From contig CAYWLS010000006.1 in the NCBI GenBank assembly GCA_964458605.1, positions 1-64,000 on the forward strand: a stretch of 64,000 nt of DNA, read 5' to 3'. Both the position numbers and the translations under genes were made by a program. Shown here one piece after another: positions 41,502 to 50,362 of the stretch (position 1 is the first letter of the stretch; the number at the start of each line of letters is the position of its first letter). This DNA is from JBBSNV01 sp964458605 (lineage in GTDB: Bacteria > Pseudomonadota > Alphaproteobacteria > Reyranellales > JAQSWP01). The notes beneath the pieces are model-generated. The model did not search any database, was not told where the DNA came from, and worked only from the letters and a program-made list of their open reading frames with translations.

Positions 41502-42683
41502 TCAGGCGGCGGCGCGCCGCTCCAGCGCCAGCCACACGACCAGCAGCGCGGCGAGGAACGCCGCCATCGCGGCGTAGAGCAGGTCGAGCGACACCACGCC
41601 GACGGTGAAGCCGGCCAGCAACGGGCCGATCGCCGCGCCCAGATCGCTCCAGGTGGCGTTGGCCGACAGCGCGTGCATGACGTTGCCGTCGCGGTTGGCC
41701 CTGATCTGCTGCGCCACCAGCACCGGGCTGACCACCGCCATCACGCCGCGCGCCAGCAGGATGACGATCACCCCCGCCAGGGTGGCATCGAGCGGGATCA
41801 GCGCAAAGCCCAGGATGACCAAGACGGTCGAGGCCACCATGGTGCGATGGGCGCCGAAGCGATCGGCGATGAAGCCGCTCAGCGGGCTCATCAGGATGAT
41901 CACCATGTGGCGCGCCGCCACGGCGATGCCGGCCGACAGCAGGGCGGTGCGGGTCGAGGCGTCCTCCTGGAACAGCAGGCCGACGGTGAAGGTGAACACG
42001 CCTTCGCCCGCCAGCAGCAGCCCGAACGACAGCAGGTTGAACGGATTGGGCACGAAATAGCGCCAGCCGCGCGCCGGCGGCCGCGGCTGGGCGACGATCG
42101 GCTCGTGCGGCGGCAAGGCCCAGGCCAGCGGCACGGCGACCACGGTCAGGGCGGTCATGGCCAGGAAGGCCTCGCGCGGCCCCAGGCTGACCGCCAGCCA
42201 GCCGCCCAGCGCCGCTGCCACCGCCTGGCCCAGGGTGCGCAGCGAGCGGTTGACGCCGATCATGCGGCCCATCGCCGTGTCGCCGCCCACGGCATAGACC
42301 AGGGTGGTGAGATTGAGCGCGGCGAAGGACAGGCCCCAGACGATGCGAGCCACGAGCAGCAGCGGGCCGCCGCTCAGCACCGCATAGGCCAGGGTCGAGA
42401 CCACCGCGCCGATGCAGGCGGCGACGGTCAGGCGGCGCGAGCCCAGCCGGTTGCCGATGCGCGCCACCTCGCCGTAGAGCAGCACGCGGATCCAGCGATT
42501 GGCCGACAGCAGCACGCCGACCCAGGCCAATGTCACGCCGAAGCGCTCGGCCTGCAGCGGCAGCACGACGTAGAGCAGCTGGTCCCCGGTCAAGGTCAGC
42601 GCCAGCGCGCCGGACGACAGGAAGACGGCGGCCCAGGGCGAGTGGCGCGGCGCGGACGAGGTCGCCGTCGGAACCTCGCTCAC
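41502..42683 (-). CDS. Major facilitator superfamily transporter
   Basis: This 393-residue protein has 12 predicted TM segments and MFS landmarks: the loop-2 motif near GEVARIGNRLGSRRL and the loop-8 motif GFIADRFGAHRT. It is probably a small-molecule exporter; the substrate is not predictable. It starts with GTG at 42683, overlapping the stop of the SDR gene upstream (GTGA). Together they form a two-gene minus-strand unit inserted between mltG and yicC. Confidence 0.85.
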   Translation of the reverse strand: MSEVPTATSSAPRHSPWAAVFLSSGALALTLTGDQLLYVVLPLQAERFGVTLAWVGVLLSANRWIRVLLYGEVARIGNRLGSRRLTVAACIGAVVSTLAYAVLSGGPLLLVARIVWGLSFAALNLTTLVYAVGGDTAMGRMIGVNRSLRTLGQAVAAALGGWLAVSLGPREAFLAMTALTVVAVPLAWALPPHEPIVAQPRPPARGWRYFVPNPFNLLSFGLLLAGEGVFTFTVGLLFQEDASTRTALLSAGIAVAARHMVIILMSPLSGFIADRFGAHRTMVASTVLVILGFALIPLDATLAGVIVILLARGVMAVVSPVLVAQQIRANRDGNVMHALSANATWSDLGAAIGPLLAGFTVGVVSLDLLYAAMAAFLAALLVVWLALERRAAA

Positions 42684-43438
42684 CGCGGGGCGCTGCGGCC
42701 CATCAGCCGCGCGGTGACGCCGCCGGGCAGCACGCCGGCCAGCCAGACGGCCGATTTCATCGGCAGCGGGAAGGCGATGCGTGCCTTGTTGCGGGCCAGG
42801 CCGCGCCGGATGATCGACGCGGCTTTGTCGGCGCTCATCAGGAACGGCATCCTGAACTTGTTCTTGGCGGTCAGGCGCGAGGCGACGAAGCCGGGGCAGA
42901 TCACGCTGACGCCGATATGGTCGCCCTGCAACATCAGCCGCAGGCTCTCGCCCCAGACCCGCACCGCCGCCTTGCTGGCGTTGTAGGCAGCCGATTGCGG
43001 CAGGCCGACGAAGCCGGCCAGCGAGGCCATCAGCGCGATCTGGCCCTGCTGGCGCACCCGCATCGCGGGTATCAGCGGCAGCACCGTGTTCAGCACGCCG
43101 TCGAGATTGATGGCGAAAGTGCGGCGGATGGCGTCCTCGTCGAGCTTGCTGCCGGCGCCTTCGAGGCCAACACCGGCATTGGCGATCAGCAGGTCGATCG
43201 GCCGCTCCTGGTCGATCATCGACACCCATTGCGCGGTGGCGTCGCGATCGGCCACGTCGATGGCGGCGATGCGCACCTCGGCGCCCTTGGCGCGGCAGGC
43301 GGCGGCGACGGCTTCGAGGCGCGACCGGTCGCGGCCACCCAGCGCCAGGAAGATGCCGGGGCCGGCGTAATCGATCGCCAGGGCCTCGCCGATGCCGCTC
43401 GAGGCGCCGGTGATCAGGATCGCGCGCGGATGTCTCAT
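42680..43438 (-). CDS. Short-chain dehydrogenase/reductase
   Basis: This 252-residue SDR has ITGASSGIGEAL (residues 9-20), IANAGVG, the catalytic Ser in LMASLAGF, YNASKAAVR (Tyr-x-x-x-Lys) and CPGFVASRLT. It resembles DltE/YqjQ-like SDRs that act on membrane-near or secondary metabolites. The C-terminus is hydrophobic (MKSAVWLAGVLPGG) and may touch the membrane. The MFS gene overlaps its stop by 4 bp, so the product of this enzyme may be the cargo of that transporter; this link is inference. Confidence 0.85.
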   Translation of the reverse strand: MRHPRAILITGASSGIGEALAIDYAGPGIFLALGGRDRSRLEAVAAACRAKGAEVRIAAIDVADRDATAQWVSMIDQERPIDLLIANAGVGLEGAGSKLDEDAIRRTFAINLDGVLNTVLPLIPAMRVRQQGQIALMASLAGFVGLPQSAAYNASKAAVRVWGESLRLMLQGDHIGVSVICPGFVASRLTAKNKFRMPFLMSADKAASIIRRGLARNKARIAFPLPMKSAVWLAGVLPGGVTARLMGRSAPR

Positions 43439-43561
43439 GCGGCCTCGTTATGCACAGGCGGTCGGTTGTCGCCAACTCCGCGCCAGACTATAGAGGGCGA
43501 GGCCGCCGTCTTGAAGGGCGATGGCAGCAGCGAAGCGGGGGACGCGTTGCCACTGGCAAGC

Positions 43562-44446
43562 ATGACCGGACACGGACGGGCCGAGGGCGCCGACCAGCGC
43601 ATGACCTGGGCCTGGGAGGCGCGCAGCGTCAACGGCAAGTCGCTGGAGATCCGCACCCGCATCCCGCCCGGCTTCGATCGCCTCGAGGCGCCCGCTCGCG
43701 CCGCCGCCAGCCAGCGCTTTCGGCGCGGCAACGTCACCTTGTCGCTGTCGCTGGTGCGCGCCCAGGCCACCGCCCCGGTGCGCATCAATCGCGAACTGCT
43801 CAAGACCATGCTGGGGCTGGTCGAGGAGCTGCGCGGCTACGAGGGCGTGGCGCCGGCCACCGCCGACGGTCTGCTGCGCGTGCGCGGCATCGTCGAGGCC
43901 GAGGACGAGTTGGCCGACGATCGCGCCGCCACCGAGGCGCGCGACAAGGCGATGCTGGGCACGCTGGACCAGGCGATCGACAAGCTGATTTCGGCGCGCC
44001 AGGGCGAGGGCGCCCATCTGCGCGAGGTGCTGCAGGGCCATCTCGGGCAGATCGAGAAGCTGTGCCAGAAGGCGCGCGGCGTGGCGGCGGCGCAGCCCGC
44101 GGCGATCCGCGAGCGGCTGCAGCGCCAGCTCAACGACCTGCTGGGCGGCGTGCCGTCACTGAGCGAGGAGCGTTTCGCCCAGGAGGTGGCGGTGCTGATC
44201 CAGAAGGCCGATATCCGCGAGGAACTCGACCGTCTGACCGCCCATCTGGTGCAGGCTGGAGGGCTGATCGCAGCCGGCGAAGCCGGCGAGTCCATCGGCC
44301 GCAAGTTCGATTTCCTGTGCCAGGAGTTCAACCGCGAGGCCAACACCTTGTGCTCCAAATCCGGCGACATCGAGCTGACGCGGCTGGGCATCGAACTGAA
44401 GAGCGCGGTCGAGCAGCTGCGCGAGCAAGTGCAGAACGTCGAATAG
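43562..44446 (+). CDS. yicC: YicC family endoribonuclease
   Basis: This protein of about 294 residues has the YicC N-domain (MTGHGRAEG, WEARSVNGKSLEIRTRIPPGF) and the C-terminal DUF1732 domain (ADIREELDRLTAHL, GRKFDFLCQEFNREANTLCSKS). YicC proteins are RNA-degrading enzymes with a regulatory role. The ATG at 43562 begins the recognisable sequence; a TTG at 43547 (LPLASMTG) would add five residues and better match the family start, so it could be the true one. gmk follows 22 bp downstream. Confidence 0.92.
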   Translation: MTGHGRAEGADQRMTWAWEARSVNGKSLEIRTRIPPGFDRLEAPARAAASQRFRRGNVTLSLSLVRAQATAPVRINRELLKTMLGLVEELRGYEGVAPATADGLLRVRGIVEAEDELADDRAATEARDKAMLGTLDQAIDKLISARQGEGAHLREVLQGHLGQIEKLCQKARGVAAAQPAAIRERLQRQLNDLLGGVPSLSEERFAQEVAVLIQKADIREELDRLTAHLVQAGGLIAAGEAGESIGRKFDFLCQEFNREANTLCSKSGDIELTRLGIELKSAVEQLREQVQNVE

Positions 44447-44468
44447 TCGAGGCGGCGGGATCGGGACG

Positions 44469-45116
44469 ATGGTCAAAGCGGCAGGTGCGACGATCAGGCG
44501 GCGGGGCTTGATGCTGGTGCTGTCCTCGCCTTCGGGGGCGGGCAAGACCACATTGTCGCGCAGGCTGCTGGATCGCGACCGGGACATCACGCTGTCGATC
44601 TCGGTGACGACCCGGCCGCGCCGCCCGGCCGAGCGCGACGGCACCGACTACCATTTCGTCGATACGCCGCGCTTCGACAGCATGCGCGAGCGCGGCGAAC
44701 TGCTCGAATGGGCCAAGGTGTTCGACTACTATTACGGCACGCCGCGCCAGACCGTCGAGGTGGCGCTGTCGAGTGGCCGCGACGTGATGTTCGACATCGA
44801 CTGGCAGGGCCGCCAGCAACTGGCGGAAAAGGCCGGCGCCGATCTGGTCAGCGTGTTCATCCTGCCGCCGTCGACCCGCGAGCTGGAGCGGCGCCTGACG
44901 ACGCGGGCGCAGGACCCGCCGGCGATCGTCGCCAAGCGCATGGCCAAGGCGGCCGACGAGATGACGCATTATCTCGAATACGACTACGTGGTCGTCAATG
45001 TCGACGTCGAGCGCTCGCTGGGCGAGCTGCATTCGATCCTGGTGGCCGAACGGCTCAAGCGCGAACGCCAGCTCGGCCTGTCCGATTTCGTCAAGTCGCT
45101 GAGGGACGGGCAGTAG
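44469..45116 (+). CDS. gmk: Guanylate kinase
   Basis: This 215-residue enzyme phosphorylates GMP to GDP. It shows the P-loop SSPSGAGKTTLSRRL, the GMP-binding SVTTRPRRPAERDGTDYHFV and DIDWQGRQQL. The first 14 residues are a short extension relative to the usual start; the second in-frame ATG at codon 15 (MLVLSSPSG) could also serve. It ends 7 bp from the opposing antiporter gene, and a 7-bp-arm hairpin (45097-45129) covers both stops. Confidence 0.95.
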   Translation: MVKAAGATIRRRGLMLVLSSPSGAGKTTLSRRLLDRDRDITLSISVTTRPRRPAERDGTDYHFVDTPRFDSMRERGELLEWAKVFDYYYGTPRQTVEVALSSGRDVMFDIDWQGRQQLAEKAGADLVSVFILPPSTRELERRLTTRAQDPPAIVAKRMAKAADEMTHYLEYDYVVVNVDVERSLGELHSILVAERLKRERQLGLSDFVKSLRDGQ

Positions 45117-45123
45117 TCCTCGC

Positions 45124-46959
45124 TCAGCGCCGTCGCATCATCCCGCTACGCCAGCGCGCGAAGCGGCGACGCCACTGGCGCGCCCGCCGGCGCATCATCA
45201 TGACCGTGCCGCGCACCGGCGGGCGGCGCCGGTGCAGGAACAGGCCGACCTTGGCGATCTCGTCCTCCGCCATCTCCGCCACCACGAGCTGGGCGGCGCC
45301 GATCTCGACGCGGTTGCCGACCACCGGCTTGCGCTTGAGGCGGCCTGCCAGCACCTGGCCGATCGACAGGCCAAGTTCCTGCGGCGTCAGCACCAGATTG
45401 TAGAGGCCGGCGATCGAGGCGGCGGGGGCGGCGGCGTCGAAAGTGAAGTCGCCCAGCGAGCCCAGGCTGGCCGCGGTCTTGCCGCCGTCGCCGGCGAACA
45501 GCCGGTCCATCGCCAGGGTCGATTCCGGCGGCGCCAGCACCAGCATGGTGTCGCCGCCCTGCAGCCGCTCCAGCGCGTCGCGCGGCAGCACCGCATTCTC
45601 GCGCAACACTGCCAGCACGCGCACCCGGTCGGGCAGGTTGATCGCGGCGAACGGGCGGCGCTGCGCCACGCTGCCGGTACCGACCTTGTAGGCCATGATG
45701 TCGCGATCGCCGCGCAGCGCGTTGCCCAGATCGACCTGGTCGCCGGAATCGGGCGCCGCCGGCACGATCAGGTCGAGCAGCCTTGCGGCGGGCGCGATGG
45801 TCCAGCCCTGGATCACCAGCGAAGCGATCACCACCACGAAGGCGATGTTGAAATAGGTCGCTGCATTGGGCAGCCCGGCCACCACCGGGATGGTGGCCAG
45901 GAAGATCGGCACCGCGCCGCGCAGCCCGACCCAGGAAATGAACGCGATCTCGCCGCGGGCGAAGCGGAACGGCGCCAGGCAGACGGTGACCGCGATCGGC
46001 CGCGCCAGCAGCATCAGCACCAGCGCCACCGCCAGGCCGGCGGCCAGGTCGGCCAGCAGGTGCTCGGGCGTGACCAGCAGCCCCAGCAGCAGGAACATGA
46101 CGATCTGGCTGAGCCAGGCCAGCCCGTCGTGGAAGCGGGCGATCAACTGGCGGGCGCGATGGCGGCCGAAGCCGAACACCAGCCCGGCGACATAGACCGC
46201 CAGGAAGCCCGAGCCATGCACGGCCTGGGCATCGGCGAACAGGAACACGGCGAAGGCCACCACCAGGATCGGGTACAGGCCGGTGGCGATGTTGACCCGA
46301 TTGACCAGCCACAGCATGGCATAGCCGCCCAGCAATCCGACCGCCGCGCCGCCGCCGGCCTGCAGCAGCAGGGCGAGCAGCGCCTGCAGCGAGAAGATGC
46401 TGCTGCCCTGCTGCAAGGCACCTACCAGCAGCAGGGTCAGGAACACCGCCATCGGATCGTTGAAGCCGGACTCGATCTCCAAGGTGGCGCCGACCCGCCG
46501 CTCGATGGCGCCGCCGCGCCGGTTGAGCAGCAGGAACACGGCGGCGGCGTCGGTCGATGCCAGGATCGAGCCCAGCAGCACGCCCTGCAGCAGGCTGAGG
46601 CCCAGCAGCGGGGCGGCGACCAGGCCGACGATGAAGGCCGTCAGGGCCGTGCCGATCGTCGCCAGCACCATGGCGGGGGCGGCGGCCAGGCGCAGCGCGG
46701 CGCGGGGGGTGCGCAGCGCGCCGTCGAACAGGATGATGGCCAGGGCCACGTTGCCGACAAGATAGGTCAGGCGGAAGTCGCTGAAGGCCAGGCCGCCGAC
46801 GCCGTTCTCGCCGGCCAGCATGCCCAGGCCAAGGAACACCAGCAGCAGGGGGGCTCCGATGCGGGCGAACACCAGGCCCACCAGGATGCTGAGCAGCACC
46901 AGCACCGCGCCCAGCAGGATCAGATGGTCGACGTTCTCGATCAGTGGAAATCCCCGCAA
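45124..46959 (-). CDS. Potassium/proton antiporter, NhaP2-like
   Basis: This protein of about 611 residues has 12-13 TM segments of a cation/proton exchanger (FLGLGMLAGE at the start, the conserved ASTDAAAVF with the essential Asp, the GLRGAVPIFLA motif), then a cytoplasmic TrkA-C domain (about 420-510) and a CorC/HlyC-like transporter-associated domain (about 525-590), the layout of the E. coli CvrA/NhaP2 K+/H+ antiporter. A basic tail ends the protein. No ATG gives the right start; TTG at 46959 with GAGGG upstream is the best choice, CTG 46944 an alternative. Longer readings overlap rsmA. Confidence 0.85.
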   Translation of the reverse strand: MRGFPLIENVDHLILLGAVLVLLSILVGLVFARIGAPLLLVFLGLGMLAGENGVGGLAFSDFRLTYLVGNVALAIILFDGALRTPRAALRLAAAPAMVLATIGTALTAFIVGLVAAPLLGLSLLQGVLLGSILASTDAAAVFLLLNRRGGAIERRVGATLEIESGFNDPMAVFLTLLLVGALQQGSSIFSLQALLALLLQAGGGAAVGLLGGYAMLWLVNRVNIATGLYPILVVAFAVFLFADAQAVHGSGFLAVYVAGLVFGFGRHRARQLIARFHDGLAWLSQIVMFLLLGLLVTPEHLLADLAAGLAVALVLMLLARPIAVTVCLAPFRFARGEIAFISWVGLRGAVPIFLATIPVVAGLPNAATYFNIAFVVVIASLVIQGWTIAPAARLLDLIVPAAPDSGDQVDLGNALRGDRDIMAYKVGTGSVAQRRPFAAINLPDRVRVLAVLRENAVLPRDALERLQGGDTMLVLAPPESTLAMDRLFAGDGGKTAASLGSLGDFTFDAAAPAASIAGLYNLVLTPQELGLSIGQVLAGRLKRKPVVGNRVEIGAAQLVVAEMAEDEIAKVGLFLHRRRPPVRGTVMMMRRRARQWRRRFARWRSGMMRRR

Positions 46960-47024
46960 CCCGAATGGCCCTCTCTCATGTAAGGGCCGGATCGCGGCTG
47001 CGCCACAAAAACCTTGGAGTGATT

Positions 47025-47864
47025 CTAGTGTCGCGACGAAATTTCCCGCCAGGCGCGGGTCAGGGCACAAAACCGCTCGAGCGAAAGCTGCTCGGCCCGC
47101 ATGGTCGGGTCGATATCGGCGGCCTGCAGCAGCGTCTCGCTGTCGGGCGTCAGGCTGCGCAAGGCGGCGCGCAGCATCTTGCGGCGCTGGCCGAAAGCGG
47201 CAGCCGTGATGCGGCTCAACTGTATCGGATCGATATCCCGGGACCGGTCGGCGCGCGGCACCAGCTCGACCACCGTGGAGACGACCTTGGGCGGCGGCAC
47301 GAAGGCCGAAGGCGCGATGTCGAACAGCTTGCGCACGGTGCAATGGAACTGGGCGATCACGCTCAGCCGGCCGTAATCCTTGCCGCCCGGGGCGGCCATC
47401 AGGCGGTCGGCCACCTCCTTCTGGAACATCAGGGTGAAGGCGGCGAAATCGTCGACTCGCGCCAGCCAATGCAGCAGCAGGGCGGTCGAGATGTTGTAGG
47501 GCAGGTTGGCGACGATCTTGCGCGGCGCCGGGCCCAGCGGCGCCAGCTCGGTCTCGAGCGCATCGCCCTCGACGATCCGCAGCCGGCCGGGAAAGGCCTC
47601 ATCCAGCTCGTGCAGAGCGGCGATGCAGCGGCTGTCGCGCTCGACCGCCACGACCCGGGCGCCGGCGCGCAGCAGGGAACGGGTCAGCCCACCGGGGCCG
47701 GGGCCGATCTCGAATACCGTGCCCTGGCCCAGTTCGCCGGCGGCGCGGGCGATCCGGTCGGTCAGGTTGGCGTCGAGCAGGAAATGCTGGCCCAGCTCCT
47801 TGCGCGCGCCCAGGCCGTGGCGCGCGATCACTTCGCGCAGCGGCGGCAGCGTCGGCTGGTTCAT
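47025..47864 (-). CDS. rsmA: 16S rRNA (adenine1518-N6/adenine1519-N6)-dimethyltransferase
   Basis: This 279-residue enzyme (KsgA) dimethylates two adenines near the 3' end of 16S rRNA. Motif I is FEIGPGPGGLTRSLL, the catalytic motif is NLPYNIS, and LMFQKEVADRL and FVPPPKVVSTVVEL are family markers. Its ATG overlaps the pdxA stop (ATGA), matching the conserved surA-pdxA-rsmA order. Confidence 0.96.
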   Translation of the reverse strand: MNQPTLPPLREVIARHGLGARKELGQHFLLDANLTDRIARAAGELGQGTVFEIGPGPGGLTRSLLRAGARVVAVERDSRCIAALHELDEAFPGRLRIVEGDALETELAPLGPAPRKIVANLPYNISTALLLHWLARVDDFAAFTLMFQKEVADRLMAAPGGKDYGRLSVIAQFHCTVRKLFDIAPSAFVPPPKVVSTVVELVPRADRSRDIDPIQLSRITAAAFGQRRKMLRAALRSLTPDSETLLQAADIDPTMRAEQLSLERFCALTRAWREISSRH

Positions 47865-48931
47865 GCCACGCCGGTCTTGGTCCGTTGGGCGGCGCGATTG
47901 GCCATCAGCCGGCCGGCGAGATCGAGCGCGGCCAGCAGGCTGGACGGATCGGCCACGCCCCGGGCGGCGATGTCCAGCGCCGTGCCATGGTCGGGCGAGG
48001 TGCGCACGAATGGCAGGCCCAGGGTGACGTTGACGCCGCCATGGAAGTCCAGGGTCTTGAGCGGGATCAGGGCCTGGTCGTGATAGAGGCAGATGGCGGC
48101 GTCGTAGCGGGCCCGCGCGCCGGCATGGAACATGGTGTCGGGCACCCAGGGGCCGGAGGCGTCGATGCCGGCGGCCTGCAGGGTGGCGATGGCCGGCTTG
48201 ACGATGCGCTGCTCCTCGTCGCCCAGGCTGCCGTCCTCGCCGGCATGAGGATTGAGCCCGGCCACCGCCAGGCGTGGCCGGGCGATGCCGAAATCGCGCT
48301 GCAGCGCGGCGGCCGTGACGGTGGCGGCGGCGACGATCGCCGTGGCCGACAGCTCGGCGACGGCGCGGCGCAGCGGCACATGCACGCTGACCGGCACGAC
48401 ATTCAAGGCTGGACGCAATTCCGGCGCGGCCAGCATCATGACCGCGCGGGCGCCGCTTTGCGGTCCACCGGCCAGGTCGAGCAGGAACTCGGTGTGGCCG
48501 GGAAAACCGAAGCCCGCGGCATAGAGCGCGCTTTTCTGGATCGGATTGGTGATCACCGCGCCGGCCGCGCCGCTTCGGGTCAGCGCCACGGCGCGGCGGA
48601 TGCTGTCGATCACGGCAGCGGCGGTGGCCGGCGACGGCCGCCCCGGCTCGGCCGGCGGCACGGCCAGCGGCAGCACCGGCAGGGCCTGGGCAAACGCCGC
48701 GCCGGCGGCGGCGGCGCCGTCGATCGGCCGCACCGGGACATCGAGGCCAAAGCGCCGGGCGAGGGATTGCAGGCGGTCCGGGTCGTCGATGACGAAGAAG
48801 GCGGGGCCCTTGTCGCGGCGCGCCAGCCAGGCGCGCAAGGCAAGTTCGCCGCCGATGCCGGCGGGCTCGCCCATGGTCAAAGCCAGCGGGAGCGGCGCGA
48901 GCGGAGCCGTATCGCGCCGCCCGGCGGTCAT
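47861..48931 (-). CDS. pdxA: 4-hydroxythreonine-4-phosphate dehydrogenase
   Basis: This 356-residue enzyme acts in pyridoxal phosphate synthesis. Signatures are LTMGEPAGIGGELAL near the start, TNPIQKSALYAAGF, GHTEFLLDLAG, AVAGLNPHAGEDG and YHDQALIPLKTL, giving the metal-binding histidines. The start MTAGRRD at 48931 abuts the surA stop; the longer reading overlaps surA. It is followed by rsmA with a 4-bp overlap. Confidence 0.95.
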   Translation of the reverse strand: MTAGRRDTAPLAPLPLALTMGEPAGIGGELALRAWLARRDKGPAFFVIDDPDRLQSLARRFGLDVPVRPIDGAAAAGAAFAQALPVLPLAVPPAEPGRPSPATAAAVIDSIRRAVALTRSGAAGAVITNPIQKSALYAAGFGFPGHTEFLLDLAGGPQSGARAVMMLAAPELRPALNVVPVSVHVPLRRAVAELSATAIVAAATVTAAALQRDFGIARPRLAVAGLNPHAGEDGSLGDEEQRIVKPAIATLQAAGIDASGPWVPDTMFHAGARARYDAAICLYHDQALIPLKTLDFHGGVNVTLGLPFVRTSPDHGTALDIAARGVADPSSLLAALDLAGRLMANRAAQRTKTGVA

Positions 48932-48932
48932 G

Positions 48933-50225
48933 TCAGATCCTGATATCGATGGTGGCGGACTGGCGCAGGTCGCGCATAAGTTTGCGCGCCAGCATCTCCA
49001 GCTTCTGCTGCAGCAGCGCATTGCCGACCTCGTCGCGGCTCGGGCCGCTGCCGCCGTCGCGCTTGCACACCATCAGCACCCGCACGCCGGTCTGGGTGCG
49101 CTGCGGCGGGCCGGCCTTGCCGACATCGAGATTGGCGACGATCTCGCGGATGTCGGGCGGCAGTTCGGCAATCTTGCCGTTGCCGGCATTGGAGACCTGG
49201 CTGCCTTTGACTTCCTTGGAGAGGTTGGGCAGGTCGGCGCAGCTATTGGCCGAGTCGGAAACCTGCTTGGCGAGGTTCATCTGGCTCGCCACCTCGTTGG
49301 CGCGGGCGTTGGCGGGCAGCGGCAGCACCAGCTGCTGCACCTGCACCGTCGCGTCCGAGGAGCGCCCGGCGGTGATGGTGCGCCGGTCGATCAGGTAGAG
49401 GATGTGATAGCCGGTCAGCGAGCGGATCGGGTCGGACACCTCGTGCACCTGCAGGCGCGTGACGACCTTCTCGAGTTCGGGGTCCATCTGACCGAGCTGC
49501 AGCCAGCCCAGGTCGCCGCCGGCCAGCGCCGTCGGGCTCTGCGAGAATTGCTGCGCCAGGGCGGGGAACGGGGTGCCGGTACGCGCTTTCTGCACGATCG
49601 TCTCCGCCGCCTTGCGCACGTCGGGTTCCTGGCCGGGCTTGTCGATCGGCAGGAAGATCTCGGCGACGCGATTTTCGGGCTTGCCGATATTGGCCCGAGC
49701 CTTGTTCATGGCCTCGTCGATTTCCTGGTCGGTGATGTCGACCTGCGGCCGCAGCCGTCGCCGCACCACCTGGCCCCAGGCGATGCTGGATTTGATCTGG
49801 TCGCGCGCGGCCTCGAAGGGGATGTGGACCGACTGGAGCAGGGCCTTGAACTGGCCGGGCGGCCAGTTGTTGTTCTGTTCGATGCGGCGCACCGCGTCGT
49901 CGATCTGCGCCGCCTGCACGGTGATGCCGAGCCTTGTGGCTTCCTGCATCTGCAGCTTTTCCTCGATCAGCAGACGCATGATCTGGGCCGCCACGCGGTT
50001 GCGGTTGTCCGGCGTGTCCTCGATGCGCGAGGCCAGCATGGCGAGTTTCACGCGCGCCACCAGGTCGTACACGGTGATGATCTGGTCGTTGACCGTGGCG
50101 GCGATCTTGGTGAGATCCTGGGGCTGGGCCTGGACGGGCTGCAGCGCGGCGCCGACACCGAGCAGGGGGACGAGCATGGCCAGGCCGATGGCCAAAGGCT
50201 TCACCAGACGAACGAAGTGCCGCAT
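48933..50225 (-). CDS. surA: Periplasmic chaperone/peptidyl-prolyl isomerase SurA
   Basis: This 430-residue protein has a signal peptide (residues 1-33, ending VQAQ), a SurA N-domain (about 40-165: VNDQIITVYDLVARVKLAM, RLLIEEKLQMQEATRLG) and one parvulin domain (about 180-280: VAEIFLPID, FSQSPTALAGGDLGWLQLGQM), then a degenerate C-domain. It escorts outer-membrane proteins through the periplasm. Two cysteines (NSCADL, MVCKRD) are unusual for SurA and may form a disulfide. lptD lies upstream and pdxA downstream. Confidence 0.94.
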   Translation of the reverse strand: MRHFVRLVKPLAIGLAMLVPLLGVGAALQPVQAQPQDLTKIAATVNDQIITVYDLVARVKLAMLASRIEDTPDNRNRVAAQIMRLLIEEKLQMQEATRLGITVQAAQIDDAVRRIEQNNNWPPGQFKALLQSVHIPFEAARDQIKSSIAWGQVVRRRLRPQVDITDQEIDEAMNKARANIGKPENRVAEIFLPIDKPGQEPDVRKAAETIVQKARTGTPFPALAQQFSQSPTALAGGDLGWLQLGQMDPELEKVVTRLQVHEVSDPIRSLTGYHILYLIDRRTITAGRSSDATVQVQQLVLPLPANARANEVASQMNLAKQVSDSANSCADLPNLSKEVKGSQVSNAGNGKIAELPPDIREIVANLDVGKAGPPQRTQTGVRVLMVCKRDGGSGPSRDEVGNALLQQKLEMLARKLMRDLRQSATIDIRI

Positions 50226-50276
50226 ATCGATCCCTGTCCCGAGTTTGCGAAATTGGCCGGGCGTTTGCCCTTCGTC

Positions 50277-50292
50277 CGGTCCCCCGACCGGT
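50277..50292. terminator. Short stem-loop between lptD and surA
   Basis: A 6-bp perfect stem (ccggtc/gaccgg) with a 4-base loop lies 71 bp after the lptD stop. There is no U-tract, so it may only attenuate or stabilise the 3' end. Confidence 0.25.
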
Positions 50293-50362
50293 CGGGCCCT
50301 GCCAGCGGCCGGATGGTTATACCCCATTGAGGCGGTGGCGTGGCAACCCGCCGAAAATGCGT

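Noticed and set aside
45124..47469. 781-codon reading of the antiporter gene starting at 47469
   Set aside because: It would overlap rsmA by more than 400 bp and the first ~170 residues have no antiporter homology.
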